Below, in pieces: positions 8,230 to 17,157 of a stretch of DNA of 64,000 nucleotides. How positions within the stretch are numbered: the stretch's first letter is position 1; every line of letters begins with the position of its first letter. The translations under genes and the position numbers were made by a program. Source of the DNA: Erwinia sp. S63. Its GTDB lineage: Bacteria > Pseudomonadota > Gammaproteobacteria > Enterobacterales > Enterobacteriaceae. The DNA is taken from positions 1-64,000 of the forward strand of contig NZ_JACVUP010000018.1 in the NCBI RefSeq assembly GCF_016625195.1, given 5' to 3'. The notes under the pieces are model-generated. The model did no database searches. It was not told the DNA's origin and saw nothing but the letters and a program-made list of their open reading frames with translations.

Positions 8230-9601
8230 AGCCTAAACGCTTTTTCGCTTCAGCGATGGCAAATGCGACTTGCTGAGGCGACACACCGCCCTGTGCATTA
8301 CGCTTGTCGAGGCAGGATTGCAGCGACAGAATCGGATAAACGTCATCCTCAATCACCGCACTGAACTGCTTCAATTGCGCCAGGCTTAACGCTTCCAGCG
8401 CCACGCCCTGCTTGATCGCTTCAACCACGGTTTCACCGACAATGTGGTGCGCTTCACGGAACGGTACACCTTTGGCCACCAGATAATCCGCCAGTTCGGT
8501 GGAGTTGGCATAACCCTGCTCGGCCGCTTCCTGACAGCGTGGGCGTTTTACCTGAATACCGTCCAGCACCAGTACCGACATATGCAGACAATCAACCCAG
8601 GTATCGAGCGCATCGAACAGCCCTTCTTTGTCTTCCTGCATATCTTTGTTGTACGCCAGCGGCAAGCCTTTCAGCGTCATCATCATGCCAGTCAGTGCGC
8701 CCTGAACACGGCCACATTTGCCGCGAATCAGTTCTAATGCATCCGGGTTTTTCTTCTGTGGCATCAATGAAGAACCTGATGTCACTTTGTCAGACAGCTC
8801 AAGGAAGCCTGCTTCGCCAGTGTTGAAGAAGATCAGATCTTCAGCAAAACGTGAGAGGTGAATCATGCCGATAGAGGCATCGGACAGCAGTTCCAGCACA
8901 TGGTCACGATCAGACACGGTATCGAGGCTGTTGCGCGTAGCAGACGCAAAGCCTAACCAGCCGGCCAGCTGCTGACGATCGATTTCATACGCGGTGCCGG
9001 CCAGTGCGCCACAGCCCAGCGGACTCACATCCAGACGCTTCAGCGTATCCTGCAGACGGCTTTCGTCACGCGCCAGCATTTCGACATACGCCAGGCACCA
9101 GTGCGCAAAGGTCACCGGCTGCGCACGCTGCAGGTGCGTATAGCCCGGCATCACTGCGTCCTGATTGGCTTCAGCGGTGGCAACGAGAGCTGATTGCAGT
9201 TCGCGCGTGGCGTCCAGCAGCACTGCGACCTGCTCTTTGCACCACAGTTTCAGATCGGTGGCGACCTGATCGTTACGGCTACGGCCAGTGTGCAGTTTTT
9301 TGCCTAGTGCGCCGACTTTGTCGATCAGCTTGCCTTCTACCCAGCTATGGATATCTTCGGCATCGCTTTGCAGAATCTGCTCTGGATTGGCGCGCACTTC
9401 TGCCAGCAGTTCATTCAATGCGGCTTCCAGTTGCTGCTGCTCATCGCTGCTCAGCACATTCACGGTAACCAGCGCTTTAGACCATGCCACTGAACCGGTG
9501 ATGTCCTGCTCCGCCAGACGATAGTCAAAACGCAGTGAATCGTTGAACTGTTTGAACCGTTGGTCTGCTGCCTGCGAAAAACGTCCGCCCCAAAGTGCCA
9601 T
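8228..9601 (-). CDS. argH: Argininosuccinate lyase ArgH
   Basis: Last step of arginine synthesis: splits argininosuccinate to arginine and fumarate. It has 457 aa, like E. coli. The superfamily signature SSLMPQKKNPD, which carries the flexible catalytic loop, is at about residues 281-291, and the THLQRAQPVT motif with its catalytic His is near residue 160. It is the last gene of an argC-argB-argG-argH cluster and is separated from argG by 76 bp containing a strong hairpin. Confidence 0.96.
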   Translation of the reverse strand: MALWGGRFSQAADQRFKQFNDSLRFDYRLAEQDITGSVAWSKALVTVNVLSSDEQQQLEAALNELLAEVRANPEQILQSDAEDIHSWVEGKLIDKVGALGKKLHTGRSRNDQVATDLKLWCKEQVAVLLDATRELQSALVATAEANQDAVMPGYTHLQRAQPVTFAHWCLAYVEMLARDESRLQDTLKRLDVSPLGCGALAGTAYEIDRQQLAGWLGFASATRNSLDTVSDRDHVLELLSDASIGMIHLSRFAEDLIFFNTGEAGFLELSDKVTSGSSLMPQKKNPDALELIRGKCGRVQGALTGMMMTLKGLPLAYNKDMQEDKEGLFDALDTWVDCLHMSVLVLDGIQVKRPRCQEAAEQGYANSTELADYLVAKGVPFREAHHIVGETVVEAIKQGVALEALSLAQLKQFSAVIEDDVYPILSLQSCLDKRNAQGGVSPQQVAFAIAEAKKRLG

Positions 9602-9629
9602 CTGCTTTACTCCTGAATGCTGTTATAGA

Positions 9630-9652
9630 AAGGGCGGCCCGAAGCCGCCCTT
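9630..9652 (-). terminator. Intercistronic hairpin between argG and argH
   Basis: Stem AAGGGCGGC with GCCGCCCTT around a short loop; on the minus strand it reads GGGCGGC-TTCGG-GCCGCCC followed by TTTCT. The T run is short, so this may be a partial terminator or an mRNA-stability element that tunes argH relative to argG rather than a full stop. Confidence 0.5.
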
Positions 9653-9677
9653 GCAAAATGTGTTATCTGCCGCGGTA

Positions 9678-10895
9678 TTACTTCTTCTGCTCGTTCAGTG
9701 CACGAATGCGTGAAGAGAGAGAGAACAGACGGATGAAGCCGCCCGCGTGGCTGTGGTCGTACACTTCGTCTTCGCCGAAGGTCGCGAACTCTTCCGAGTA
9801 CAGGCTGTTCGCCGAGGTTTTCTGAATCGCAGTAGCATGGCCTTTGTACAGCTGCAGCACCACTTCGCCGTTCACCTCTTCTGCCAGTGATTCGGCAGCG
9901 GCCTGGATGGATTTACGCAGCGGCGCGAACCAGCGACCGTCATAAACCACGTAAGACATTTCATGGCCCAGCTGCTCACGCCATTTGAAGCTATCACGAT
10001 CCAGTACCAGCTGCTCAACCGCACGCAGCGCGTTGACCATGATGGTGCCGCCAGGCGTTTCGTAGCAGCCACGAGATTTGATACCGACCAGGCGGTTTTC
10101 CACGATGTCGATACGACCCACACCGTGTTTCGCGCCCAGCACGTTCAGTTTTTCCAGACACTGGAACGGGCTCAGCTTCTCGCCGTTTACCGCCACCACA
10201 CGACCTTTCTCAACGGTCACGGTGACGTTCTCTGGCTGATCTGGCGCTTCCAGTGGATCAACGGTCCACACCCAGCAATCTTTGTTCGGTGCATTGGCTG
10301 GGCTTTCCAGCACGCCGCCTTCGGTAGAGATGTGCCATGCGTTCTCATCACGGCTGTAGATTTTTTCCAGCGACGCGGTAGTCGGGATGTTGCGCTCTTT
10401 CAGGTAATCCAGCAGTGCTTCACGTGAACGCAGATCCCACTCACGCCATGGCGCAACCACTTTCAGCTGTGGAGCCAGTGCGGTGTAGGTGGTTTCAAAA
10501 CGCACCTGATCGTTGCCTTTACCGGTCGCACCGTGGCACAGCGCGTCTGCACCGACTTTCAGCGCCAGCTCAACCTGCGCTTTGGCGATGATTGGACGTG
10601 CCATTGAGGTGCCCAGCAGGTAAGTGCCTTCGTACAAAGCACCGGTTTGCAGCACGGGATACACGTATTCGCTGATGAATTCTTCACGCAGGTCAGCAAC
10701 GTGGCACTCAGAAGCACCAGATTGCAGCGCCTTCTTCTCTACGCCTTCCAGATCGGCTGGGTCCTGACCAATGTTGGCCACGAATGCCACCACTTCACAG
10801 TCACCGTAGTTCTCTTTCAACCATGGAATGATGGCTGAAGTATCAAGACCGCCGGAGTAGGCCAGAACGATTTTTTTGATGTTTTGCGAGCTCAT
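9678..10895 (-). CDS. argG: Argininosuccinate synthase ArgG (short form)
   Basis: ATP-dependent condensation of citrulline and aspartate to argininosuccinate. The 405-aa protein starts with the PP-loop AYSGGLDTS (about residues 12-20) and carries the ATGKGNDQVRFE motif near residue 120. E. coli ArgG has 447 aa and belongs to a different subtype; this one is the shorter widespread bacterial type. In E. coli argG is unlinked, but here it sits between argB (15 bp away) and argH, which puts the last two steps in the same operon as argCB. Confidence 0.95.
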   Translation of the reverse strand: MSSQNIKKIVLAYSGGLDTSAIIPWLKENYGDCEVVAFVANIGQDPADLEGVEKKALQSGASECHVADLREEFISEYVYPVLQTGALYEGTYLLGTSMARPIIAKAQVELALKVGADALCHGATGKGNDQVRFETTYTALAPQLKVVAPWREWDLRSREALLDYLKERNIPTTASLEKIYSRDENAWHISTEGGVLESPANAPNKDCWVWTVDPLEAPDQPENVTVTVEKGRVVAVNGEKLSPFQCLEKLNVLGAKHGVGRIDIVENRLVGIKSRGCYETPGGTIMVNALRAVEQLVLDRDSFKWREQLGHEMSYVVYDGRWFAPLRKSIQAAAESLAEEVNGEVVLQLYKGHATAIQKTSANSLYSEEFATFGEDEVYDHSHAGGFIRLFSLSSRIRALNEQKK

Positions 10896-10910
10896 ATCTT
10901 AAATCCTTGA

Positions 10911-11684
10911 TTATGCGAGAATCCGGGTGCCAATCGACACGCCGTTGAAAAGGGTTGGCAACTGTTCAGCATGACGCCAGCTGGCGATATCCACCGGGCG
11001 ACCTAACGTCCGCGCTGCATCAAGTGCCGCGTTAACTTTAACGATCATGCCATCAGTGATAATGCCCTGGTCAATCAACTGCTGCGCTTTCTCGGCGGTC
11101 ATCTCTTCGATGCGTTGACCTTTGCCATCGAGAATACCGCTGACATCTGAAAGCAGCACTAAATCAGCACCGATAGTCGCTGCCAGCGCGGTTGCCGCCT
11201 GGTCAGCGTTGACGTTCATCAGGTCGCCGCCGTCCGTAATACCGATGGAGCTGATCACCGGCATATAGCCCGCGCTCAGTAAGGTATTCACCAGCGCCGG
11301 ATTACCTGGTGTGGCGTTGCCCACATGGCCGAGTTCTTCATCGAACTGCGCCACGTTTACCAGGCCCGCATCGCCGAGGCACAAGCCCACAGCACCAATG
11401 CCATACTTCTTCGCCCAGGCCAGCAAGGTCTTATTCGCTGTGCCTGCTAAGGCACCGGTAATAATGTCAATCTGATCGGCTGGCGTCACGCGCAAACCGT
11501 TCTTCTTTTTCACTGGCAGTGCGAGCTTCTTCATCAGCTCGTCAACCAGGCAGCCGCCGCCGTGCACAATGATCAGCGGACGCTGATGTTCATTACGGTA
11601 AGCCAGCAGCGCATCAAACAGTCGGGCCAGCGCTTCTTCGCTATCCAGCAGCACGCCACCCAGTTTAATGATTAATGGATTCAT
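10911..11684 (-). CDS. argB: N-acetylglutamate kinase ArgB
   Basis: Second step of arginine synthesis: phosphorylates N-acetyl-L-glutamate. The 257-aa amino-acid-kinase-fold protein matches E. coli ArgB (258 aa). The phosphate-binding LIIKLGGVLLD stretch is at residues 4-14, IIVHGGG is near residue 39, and the nucleotide-binding VLLSDVSGILD is near residue 178. It lies 15 bp after argC and 15 bp before argG. Confidence 0.96.
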   Translation of the reverse strand: MNPLIIKLGGVLLDSEEALARLFDALLAYRNEHQRPLIIVHGGGCLVDELMKKLALPVKKKNGLRVTPADQIDIITGALAGTANKTLLAWAKKYGIGAVGLCLGDAGLVNVAQFDEELGHVGNATPGNPALVNTLLSAGYMPVISSIGITDGGDLMNVNADQAATALAATIGADLVLLSDVSGILDGKGQRIEEMTAEKAQQLIDQGIITDGMIVKVNAALDAARTLGRPVDIASWRHAEQLPTLFNGVSIGTRILA

Positions 11685-11699
11685 GACAGTTTCCGTCCG

Positions 11700-12704
11700 T
11701 TAAATCAGTGACAGCGTTTCGGGGAAGCCGAAACGAATATTCAAACACTGAACCGCCTGCGAAGAGGCACCTTTCAGCAGGTTATCTTCGGCCGCCACCA
11801 CAATCAGGTGCTCGCCCTGCATGGCAAAGCCAATATCGCAGAACGGCAAGCCGACCACGGCTTTCAATGCCGGTACACCTTTGTCATATACACGCACCAG
11901 CGGTTTGTCGTGGTAGGCCTTGTGGAAGGCATCCGCTACGTCTTGCTGGGTCACGCCCGCTTTCAGGCGGCAGGTGGTGGTCGAAAGAATACCGCGCGGG
12001 AAGCTGCCCAGATGCGGGGTGAAAATCACCGGCGTACCGAGATGCGCCACGATTTCAGGATGATGACGATGATTGAACAAGCCATACGGCTGCAGGCTGA
12101 CTTCACAGAAGCTGGTGCCGACGTTGGCTTTACGCCCTGCGCCGCTCACACCACTGGTGGCATTAATCACCGGCCATTGTGCATCGTTAAGCAATCCCGC
12201 TTCGACCAGCGGTTTCAATGACAGCTGCGCCGCCGTGGGATAGCAACCGGGTACTGCCACCAGCTGCGCATCTTTAATTTTGTCATGCTGCCATTCGGCC
12301 AGACCGTAGACAGCTTTATCCAGCCAATCCTGATGCTGATGGCTGAAACCATAATATTGAGTATAGAAAGCATCGTCGTTGACACGGAACGCACCGGAAA
12401 GGTCGAATACCACGCAGCCCGCTTTGAGGAATTCAGGTGCCAGATCGTGGCTGACTTCATGCGCGGTCGCGAGGAACACCACATCGACTTTATCGGCCCA
12501 CTCTGCGGCATCGCTCAGCGGCTGCAGCGGCAAATCGACAATGCCTTTCAGCTGCGGATGCAGATCGGACAGTAATTTTCCGGCATCCGGGCTTTGCGCT
12601 GAAACCGCCAAAGCGGTTATGTTCATATGCGGATGGCGATTCAGGTAAGTGGCAAGCTCTACGCCAGCATAACCACTGGCACCAACGATCAGCGTATTCA
12701 ACAT
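11700..12704 (-). CDS. argC: N-acetyl-gamma-glutamyl-phosphate reductase ArgC
   Basis: NADPH-dependent reduction of N-acetylglutamyl phosphate to the semialdehyde. The start at 12704 gives 334 aa, as in E. coli; a start 9 codons upstream has no family support. The dinucleotide-binding loop GASGYAGVEL is at residues 8-17, and the nucleophilic Cys lies in VPGCYPTAAQL near residue 155. It is the first gene of argCBGH, divergent from argE across a region with ARG boxes. Confidence 0.96.
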   Translation of the reverse strand: MLNTLIVGASGYAGVELATYLNRHPHMNITALAVSAQSPDAGKLLSDLHPQLKGIVDLPLQPLSDAAEWADKVDVVFLATAHEVSHDLAPEFLKAGCVVFDLSGAFRVNDDAFYTQYYGFSHQHQDWLDKAVYGLAEWQHDKIKDAQLVAVPGCYPTAAQLSLKPLVEAGLLNDAQWPVINATSGVSGAGRKANVGTSFCEVSLQPYGLFNHRHHPEIVAHLGTPVIFTPHLGSFPRGILSTTTCRLKAGVTQQDVADAFHKAYHDKPLVRVYDKGVPALKAVVGLPFCDIGFAMQGEHLIVVAAEDNLLKGASSQAVQCLNIRFGFPETLSLI

Positions 12705-12810
12705 CAGGCTGTAACCCTTATTTACAGTCACTCATTCCGGGTCGCGGCTTTGCCCCGTTGCCCACGATGCCGTTTGCAGATGATTTTACCCTTCACATGC
12801 AAGCGACGTT

Positions 12811-12853
12811 ATTGTATTTTTATTCACTATTAATGCATGAATATTGATACATC
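12811..12853. promoter_or_regulatory. ARG boxes (ArgR operator) between argC and argE
   Basis: Two matches to the ArgR core TGAAT-N4-ATTCA: TGTAT-TTTT-ATTCA (12813-12826) and TGAAT-ATTG-ATACA (12838-12851), one mismatch each. They lie in the 170-bp divergent argC/argE control region, where E. coli also has its operator. The centre-to-centre distance is 25 bp, against the usual 21. Confidence 0.7.
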
Positions 12854-12874
12854 CTAACCCAAGGACCGTCAACA

Positions 12875-14023
12875 GTGAAGACAAAATTACCACCTTTTAT
12901 CGAACTCTACCGCCAGTTGATTGCCACACCATCGATCAGCGCCACCGACAGCGCGCTGGATCAGAGCAATGAAACTTTAATCAATTTGCTGGCGGGTTGG
13001 TTCCGCGATTTAGGCTTCAGTGTTGAAGTCCAGCCAGTACCGGGCACGCGTCATAAATTCAATATGCTGGCACGCAGCGGATTGGGCGCTGGCGGCCTGT
13101 TGCTGGCGGGCCATACCGATACCGTTCCCTATGATGATGGCCGCTGGACGCGCGATCCCTTCACCCTGACCGAGCACGACAACAAGCTATACGGTTTAGG
13201 TACGGCGGACATGAAAGGCTTCTTTGCCTTTATTCTGGATGCGATGCGTGACGTTGACGTGACCAAACTCAGCAAGCCGCTGTACATCCTCGCCACCGCC
13301 GATGAAGAAACCACCATGGCCGGGGCGAAGTTCTTTTCAGAATCCACCCAGCTGCGTCCGGATTGCGCCATCATTGGTGAGCCGACCTCACTGAAGCCGG
13401 TGCGTGCGCACAAAGGCCATCTGTCGAATGTGATCCGTATTCAGGGCCAGTCCGGTCACTCCAGCGATCCTTCACGCGGTGTGAATGCGATTGAGCTGAT
13501 GCATGAATCCATCACCCAACTGATGCAACTGCGCAATACCCTGAAAAGTCGCTACAACCACGATGGGTTTGCGATTCCTTATCCGACCATGAACTTTGGG
13601 CATATTCACGGTGGCGATGCGGCAAACCGTATCTGCGCCTGCTGCGAATTGCACATGGATATTCGTCCGCTACCGGGCTTAACCCTGAGCGATTTGGATG
13701 GCTTGCTCAACGAAGCGCTGGCGCCGGTAAGTGAGCGTTGGCCGGGTCGTTTAACGGTTGGCGAACTGCATCCACCGATTCCAGGCTACGAATGTCCGGC
13801 CGATCATGAGCTGGTGAAAGTGGTTGAGAAACTGCTGGGTGTGCCAACTGAAGTGGTGAACTATTGCACCGAAGCGCCTTTTATCCAGCAACTGTGTCCA
13901 ACGCTGGTTTTAGGCCCGGGATCGATCAATCAGGCACACCAGCCAGATGAATTTATCGATACCGCATTTATTAAGCCAACTCATGCGCTTATCACCCAGG
14001 TTGTTCAGCATTTTTGTCACTGA
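12875..14023 (+). CDS. argE: Acetylornithine deacetylase ArgE
   Basis: Zinc hydrolase (M20 family) that removes acetate from N-acetylornithine, the linear arginine route. It has 382 aa (E. coli 383). Metal ligands are visible in LAGHTDTVP (about residues 78-86), GTADMKGF and ATADEETTMAG; the last holds the catalytic Glu. The start is GTG at 12875, with an AAGGA ribosome site 9 bp upstream, and the following residues match E. coli. It is divergent from argCBGH and shares its ARG boxes. Confidence 0.95.
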   Translation: MKTKLPPFIELYRQLIATPSISATDSALDQSNETLINLLAGWFRDLGFSVEVQPVPGTRHKFNMLARSGLGAGGLLLAGHTDTVPYDDGRWTRDPFTLTEHDNKLYGLGTADMKGFFAFILDAMRDVDVTKLSKPLYILATADEETTMAGAKFFSESTQLRPDCAIIGEPTSLKPVRAHKGHLSNVIRIQGQSGHSSDPSRGVNAIELMHESITQLMQLRNTLKSRYNHDGFAIPYPTMNFGHIHGGDAANRICACCELHMDIRPLPGLTLSDLDGLLNEALAPVSERWPGRLTVGELHPPIPGYECPADHELVKVVEKLLGVPTEVVNYCTEAPFIQQLCPTLVLGPGSINQAHQPDEFIDTAFIKPTHALITQVVQHFCH

Positions 14024-14036
14024 TTAACAATGGATG

Positions 14037-14068
14037 GGGCAATTCACTGTTAAAACAGTAAATTGCCC
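14037..14068 (+). terminator. Hairpin after argE
   Basis: A long inverted repeat, GGGCAATT..ACTGTT with AACAGT..AATTGCCC, starts 14 bp after the argE stop. There is no T run after it on either strand, so it may act with Rho or protect the 3' end rather than terminate alone. Confidence 0.4.
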
Positions 14069-14269
14069 GGTCATTGTTCGGGATTTGATAATAAGAATAA
14101 CTTATCTCGCTTCCCCTCAAGTTAATTCTATGAATTTCCGGTAGTTAGCAGCGAATTATCGTCAATTTAAGTCAATTGACGAACAGGAAGAACCGTGGCT
14201 AGATAAAAGACGATGTTATGCCCGTTGGGTGTAAGGGTACTTTCAAGACGATAAGGGTGTCAGGGTCAA

Positions 14270-16921
14270 ATGAACGAACAATATTCCGCAATGCGAAGTA
14301 ATGTCAGTATGCTCGGCAAACTGCTCGGGGATACGATAAAGGATGCACTGGGAGAGAACATCCTCGATCGGGTGGAAACCATCCGCAAACTCTCTAAGTC
14401 CTCCCGCGCAGGCAATGACACCGATCGTAAGGAACTGCTGAACACGCTGCAAAATCTCTCTAATGACGAGCTGCTGCCCGTCGCGCGTGCGTTTAGCCAG
14501 TTCCTCAACCTGACCAACGTGGCAGAACAGTATCAGACCATTTCCCGCAGCGGCGATGGCGCTAATAATCCTGAAATTCTGAAGAAGACCTTTGAGCGTC
14601 TGAAGCAGCAAAACGACATCAGCGAAAGTTCGATTCGTCAGGCGATTGAAGAACTGTCACTGGAGCTGGTGCTGACCGCTCACCCAACTGAAATCACTCG
14701 CCGTACGCTGATTCACATGCTGGGCGAAGTGAACAGCTGCCTGCAGCAACTCGATCACAGCGATCTCTCCGATTACGAGCGTACGCAAGTGATGCGCCGC
14801 CTGCGCCAACTGGTCGCGCAAGCCTGGCATACCGATGAAATCCGTAAGTATCGCCCAACGCCGATTGATGAAGCCAAATGGGGCTTTGCCGTCGTCGAAA
14901 ACAGTCTGTGGCAAGGCGTACCGGCTTTCCTGCGCGAGCTGAACGAGCAGGTTGAAGAGACCTTCGGCATTAAACTGCCGGTGGATTTCGTGCCGATCAA
15001 ATTTACCTCATGGATGGGCGGCGACCGCGACGGCAACCCAAACGTCACCGCGCCGATCACGCGCCATGCGATGCAGCTGAGCCGCTGGAAAGCCGCCGAC
15101 CTGTTCCTGCGCGACGTGGGCGTGCTGATCTCAGAGCTATCGATGTCTGAATGCGGCGATGAAGTGCGCGAGCTGTGCGGCGATCCAGAAGCGCTGGAAC
15201 CGTACCGCATGATTCTGAAACGCATCCGCGGCCAGCTGATGACCACGCAAGCTTATCTGGGACGCCGTTTGAAAGGCGAACGCCTGCCGCGCCCTGCCGA
15301 TTTGCTGGTCTCGAACGATCAACTGTGGCAACCGCTGTTCGCTATCTATCAATCACTGCAGCAGTGCGGCATGGGCATCATCGCCAACGGCCAGTTGCTG
15401 GATACGCTGCGCCGCGTGAAGTGTTTCGGCGTGCCGTTGGTGCGCATCGATATTCGTCAGGAGAGTACCCGTCACACCGAAGCGATTGCCGAAGTGACGC
15501 GCTATCTGGGATTGGGTGACTACGAAAGCTGGTCAGAAGCCGACAAACAGGCGTTCCTGATCCGCGAACTGAATTCCAAACGTCCGCTGCTGCCGCATCA
15601 ATGGGAGCCGGGCGACAACACCCGTGAAGTACTGGACACCTGTAAAGTGGTGGCTGAAGCACCGCAAGGTTCCATCGCCTCCTACGTGATTTCAATGGCG
15701 AAAACGCCATCGGACGTGCTGGCGGTGCACTTGCTGTTGAAAGAGGCCGGTATCCCTTACGCGATGCCGGTAGCGCCGCTGTTCGAAACCCTCGACGATT
15801 TGAACAACGCCAATGACGTGATGACACAGTTGCTGAGCATCGATTGGTATCGTGGCTTCATCAACGGCAAACAGATGGTGATGATTGGTTATTCCGACTC
15901 GGCGAAAGATGCCGGCGTGATGGCCGCCAGCTGGGCGCAGTACGAAGCACAGGATGCGTTGATCAAGACCTGTGAGAAAGCCGGCATCACGCTGACGCTG
16001 TTCCACGGACGCGGCGGTTCCATCGGCCGTGGCGGCGCACCTGCACACGCAGCACTGCTGTCGCAACCGCCGGGCAGCCTGAAAGGCGGCCTGCGTGTGA
16101 CCGAACAAGGCGAGATGATTCGCTTCAAATACGGTTTGCCAGAAGTCACCATCGCCAGCCTGTCGCTGTATACCGGTGCGATTCTGGAAGCCAACCTGAT
16201 GCCACCGCCCGAGCCTAAGCGCGAGTGGAAAGAGATCATGAACGGTTTGTCTGCCCATTCCTGCGCCATGTATCGCGGTTATGTGCGTGAAAATCCGGAC
16301 TTCGTCCCTTACTTCCGTTCGGCCACGCCAGAACAGGAGTTGGGCAAACTGCCGCTCGGTTCACGCCCGGCTAAACGTCGTCCTACCGGCGGCGTGGAAT
16401 CGCTGCGCGCCATTCCGTGGATCTTCGCCTGGACGCAGAACCGATTGATGCTGCCGGCCTGGCTGGGTGCTGGTGCGGCGCTGCAGAAGGCGATGGACGA
16501 AGGCCACCAGGATCAGCTGGAAGCGATGTGTAGCCAATGGCCGTTCTTCGCCACTCGTCTGGGCATGCTGGAGATGGTGTTCTCGAAAGCTGACCTGTGG
16601 CTGGCGGAATATTACGATCAGCGTCTGGTGGACAAATCACTGTGGCCGCTGGGTCTGCAGTTGCGCGATCAGCTGGCTGCGGACATCAAAGCCGTGTTGA
16701 CCATCGCCAATGATGCGCATTTGATGGCGGACCAGCCATGGATCGCCGAGTCTATCGCGCTGCGTAACGTTTACACCGATCCGCTCAACGTGTTGCAGGC
16801 TGAACTGCTGCATCGTGCACGTGCGCAGGAAGAGCGTGGTGACGAGCCGGATGCGCGTGTTGAACAAGCACTGATGGTGACGATTGCGGGTGTTGCGGCG
16901 GGCATGCGCAATACGGGCTAG
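14270..16921 (+). CDS. ppc: Phosphoenolpyruvate carboxylase
   Basis: Anaplerotic enzyme that makes oxaloacetate from PEP and bicarbonate. The 883-aa length equals that of E. coli. Catalytic His is in LTAHPTEITRR (about residue 138), the glycine-rich loop is FHGRGGSIGRGG near residue 580, and the C terminus MRNTG needed for allosteric control is complete. It follows argE, as in E. coli, with a 246-bp control region that contains the palindrome CGTCAATT-N6-AATTGACG (14160-14181) of unknown function. Confidence 0.97.
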   Translation: MNEQYSAMRSNVSMLGKLLGDTIKDALGENILDRVETIRKLSKSSRAGNDTDRKELLNTLQNLSNDELLPVARAFSQFLNLTNVAEQYQTISRSGDGANNPEILKKTFERLKQQNDISESSIRQAIEELSLELVLTAHPTEITRRTLIHMLGEVNSCLQQLDHSDLSDYERTQVMRRLRQLVAQAWHTDEIRKYRPTPIDEAKWGFAVVENSLWQGVPAFLRELNEQVEETFGIKLPVDFVPIKFTSWMGGDRDGNPNVTAPITRHAMQLSRWKAADLFLRDVGVLISELSMSECGDEVRELCGDPEALEPYRMILKRIRGQLMTTQAYLGRRLKGERLPRPADLLVSNDQLWQPLFAIYQSLQQCGMGIIANGQLLDTLRRVKCFGVPLVRIDIRQESTRHTEAIAEVTRYLGLGDYESWSEADKQAFLIRELNSKRPLLPHQWEPGDNTREVLDTCKVVAEAPQGSIASYVISMAKTPSDVLAVHLLLKEAGIPYAMPVAPLFETLDDLNNANDVMTQLLSIDWYRGFINGKQMVMIGYSDSAKDAGVMAASWAQYEAQDALIKTCEKAGITLTLFHGRGGSIGRGGAPAHAALLSQPPGSLKGGLRVTEQGEMIRFKYGLPEVTIASLSLYTGAILEANLMPPPEPKREWKEIMNGLSAHSCAMYRGYVRENPDFVPYFRSATPEQELGKLPLGSRPAKRRPTGGVESLRAIPWIFAWTQNRLMLPAWLGAGAALQKAMDEGHQDQLEAMCSQWPFFATRLGMLEMVFSKADLWLAEYYDQRLVDKSLWPLGLQLRDQLAADIKAVLTIANDAHLMADQPWIAESIALRNVYTDPLNVLQAELLHRARAQEERGDEPDARVEQALMVTIAGVAAGMRNTG

Positions 16922-16942
16922 TTGCAGTATGCGCTAATCATG

Positions 16943-16967
16943 AAGGGGCCAATCTGGCCCTTTTTTT
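16943..16967 (+). terminator. Rho-independent terminator of ppc
   Basis: Stem AGGGGCCA/TGGCCCTT with a 3-nt loop, followed by seven T residues, 22 bp after the ppc stop. Confidence 0.9.
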
Positions 16968-16985
16968 ATGGGCACAATATTGCAA

Positions 16986-17093
16986 AGCGGGAAGAAGCGG
17001 CAAATGGAGTAAAGCGTTGGGCGCCATGGATGGCGCACGCCGAGCGATCAGGGACGAGACAGCGACTTTACGTAATTGCCGCTTCTTTCCGCG
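16986..17093. repeat. Long imperfect palindrome between ppc and metF
   Basis: The left arm 16987-17003 (GCGGGAAGAAGCGGCAA) is inverted at 17076-17092 with one mismatch. Partial pairing continues inward (GTAAAGCG near 17011 with CGACTTTAC near 17063). The centre holds a smaller hairpin, GCGCCA-TGGA-TGGCGC. The whole 108 bp could fold into one long hairpin. It does not match ERIC. The inner CGCCAT..ATGGCG core resembles short palindromes that I recall as common between genes in Erwiniaceae, but I cannot confirm a family. Confidence 0.6.
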
Positions 17094-17109
17094 ACACGCA
17101 CTGCCCAAC

Positions 17110-17132
17110 AAAAAAGAGAGCGCATGGCCCTC
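17110..17132 (-). terminator. Rho-independent terminator of metF
   Basis: On the minus strand GAGGGC and GCTCTC pair (one G-U) around a 5-nt loop, followed by a run of six T residues; it lies 26 bp after the metF stop. Confidence 0.75.
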
Positions 17133-17157
17133 TTCTTCGTGATTCCATCTTAGATAA

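Noticed and set aside
14160..14181. Palindrome before ppc considered as a repressor operator
   Set aside because: CGTCAATT-N6-AATTGACG fits no regulator I can name; mentioned under ppc only.
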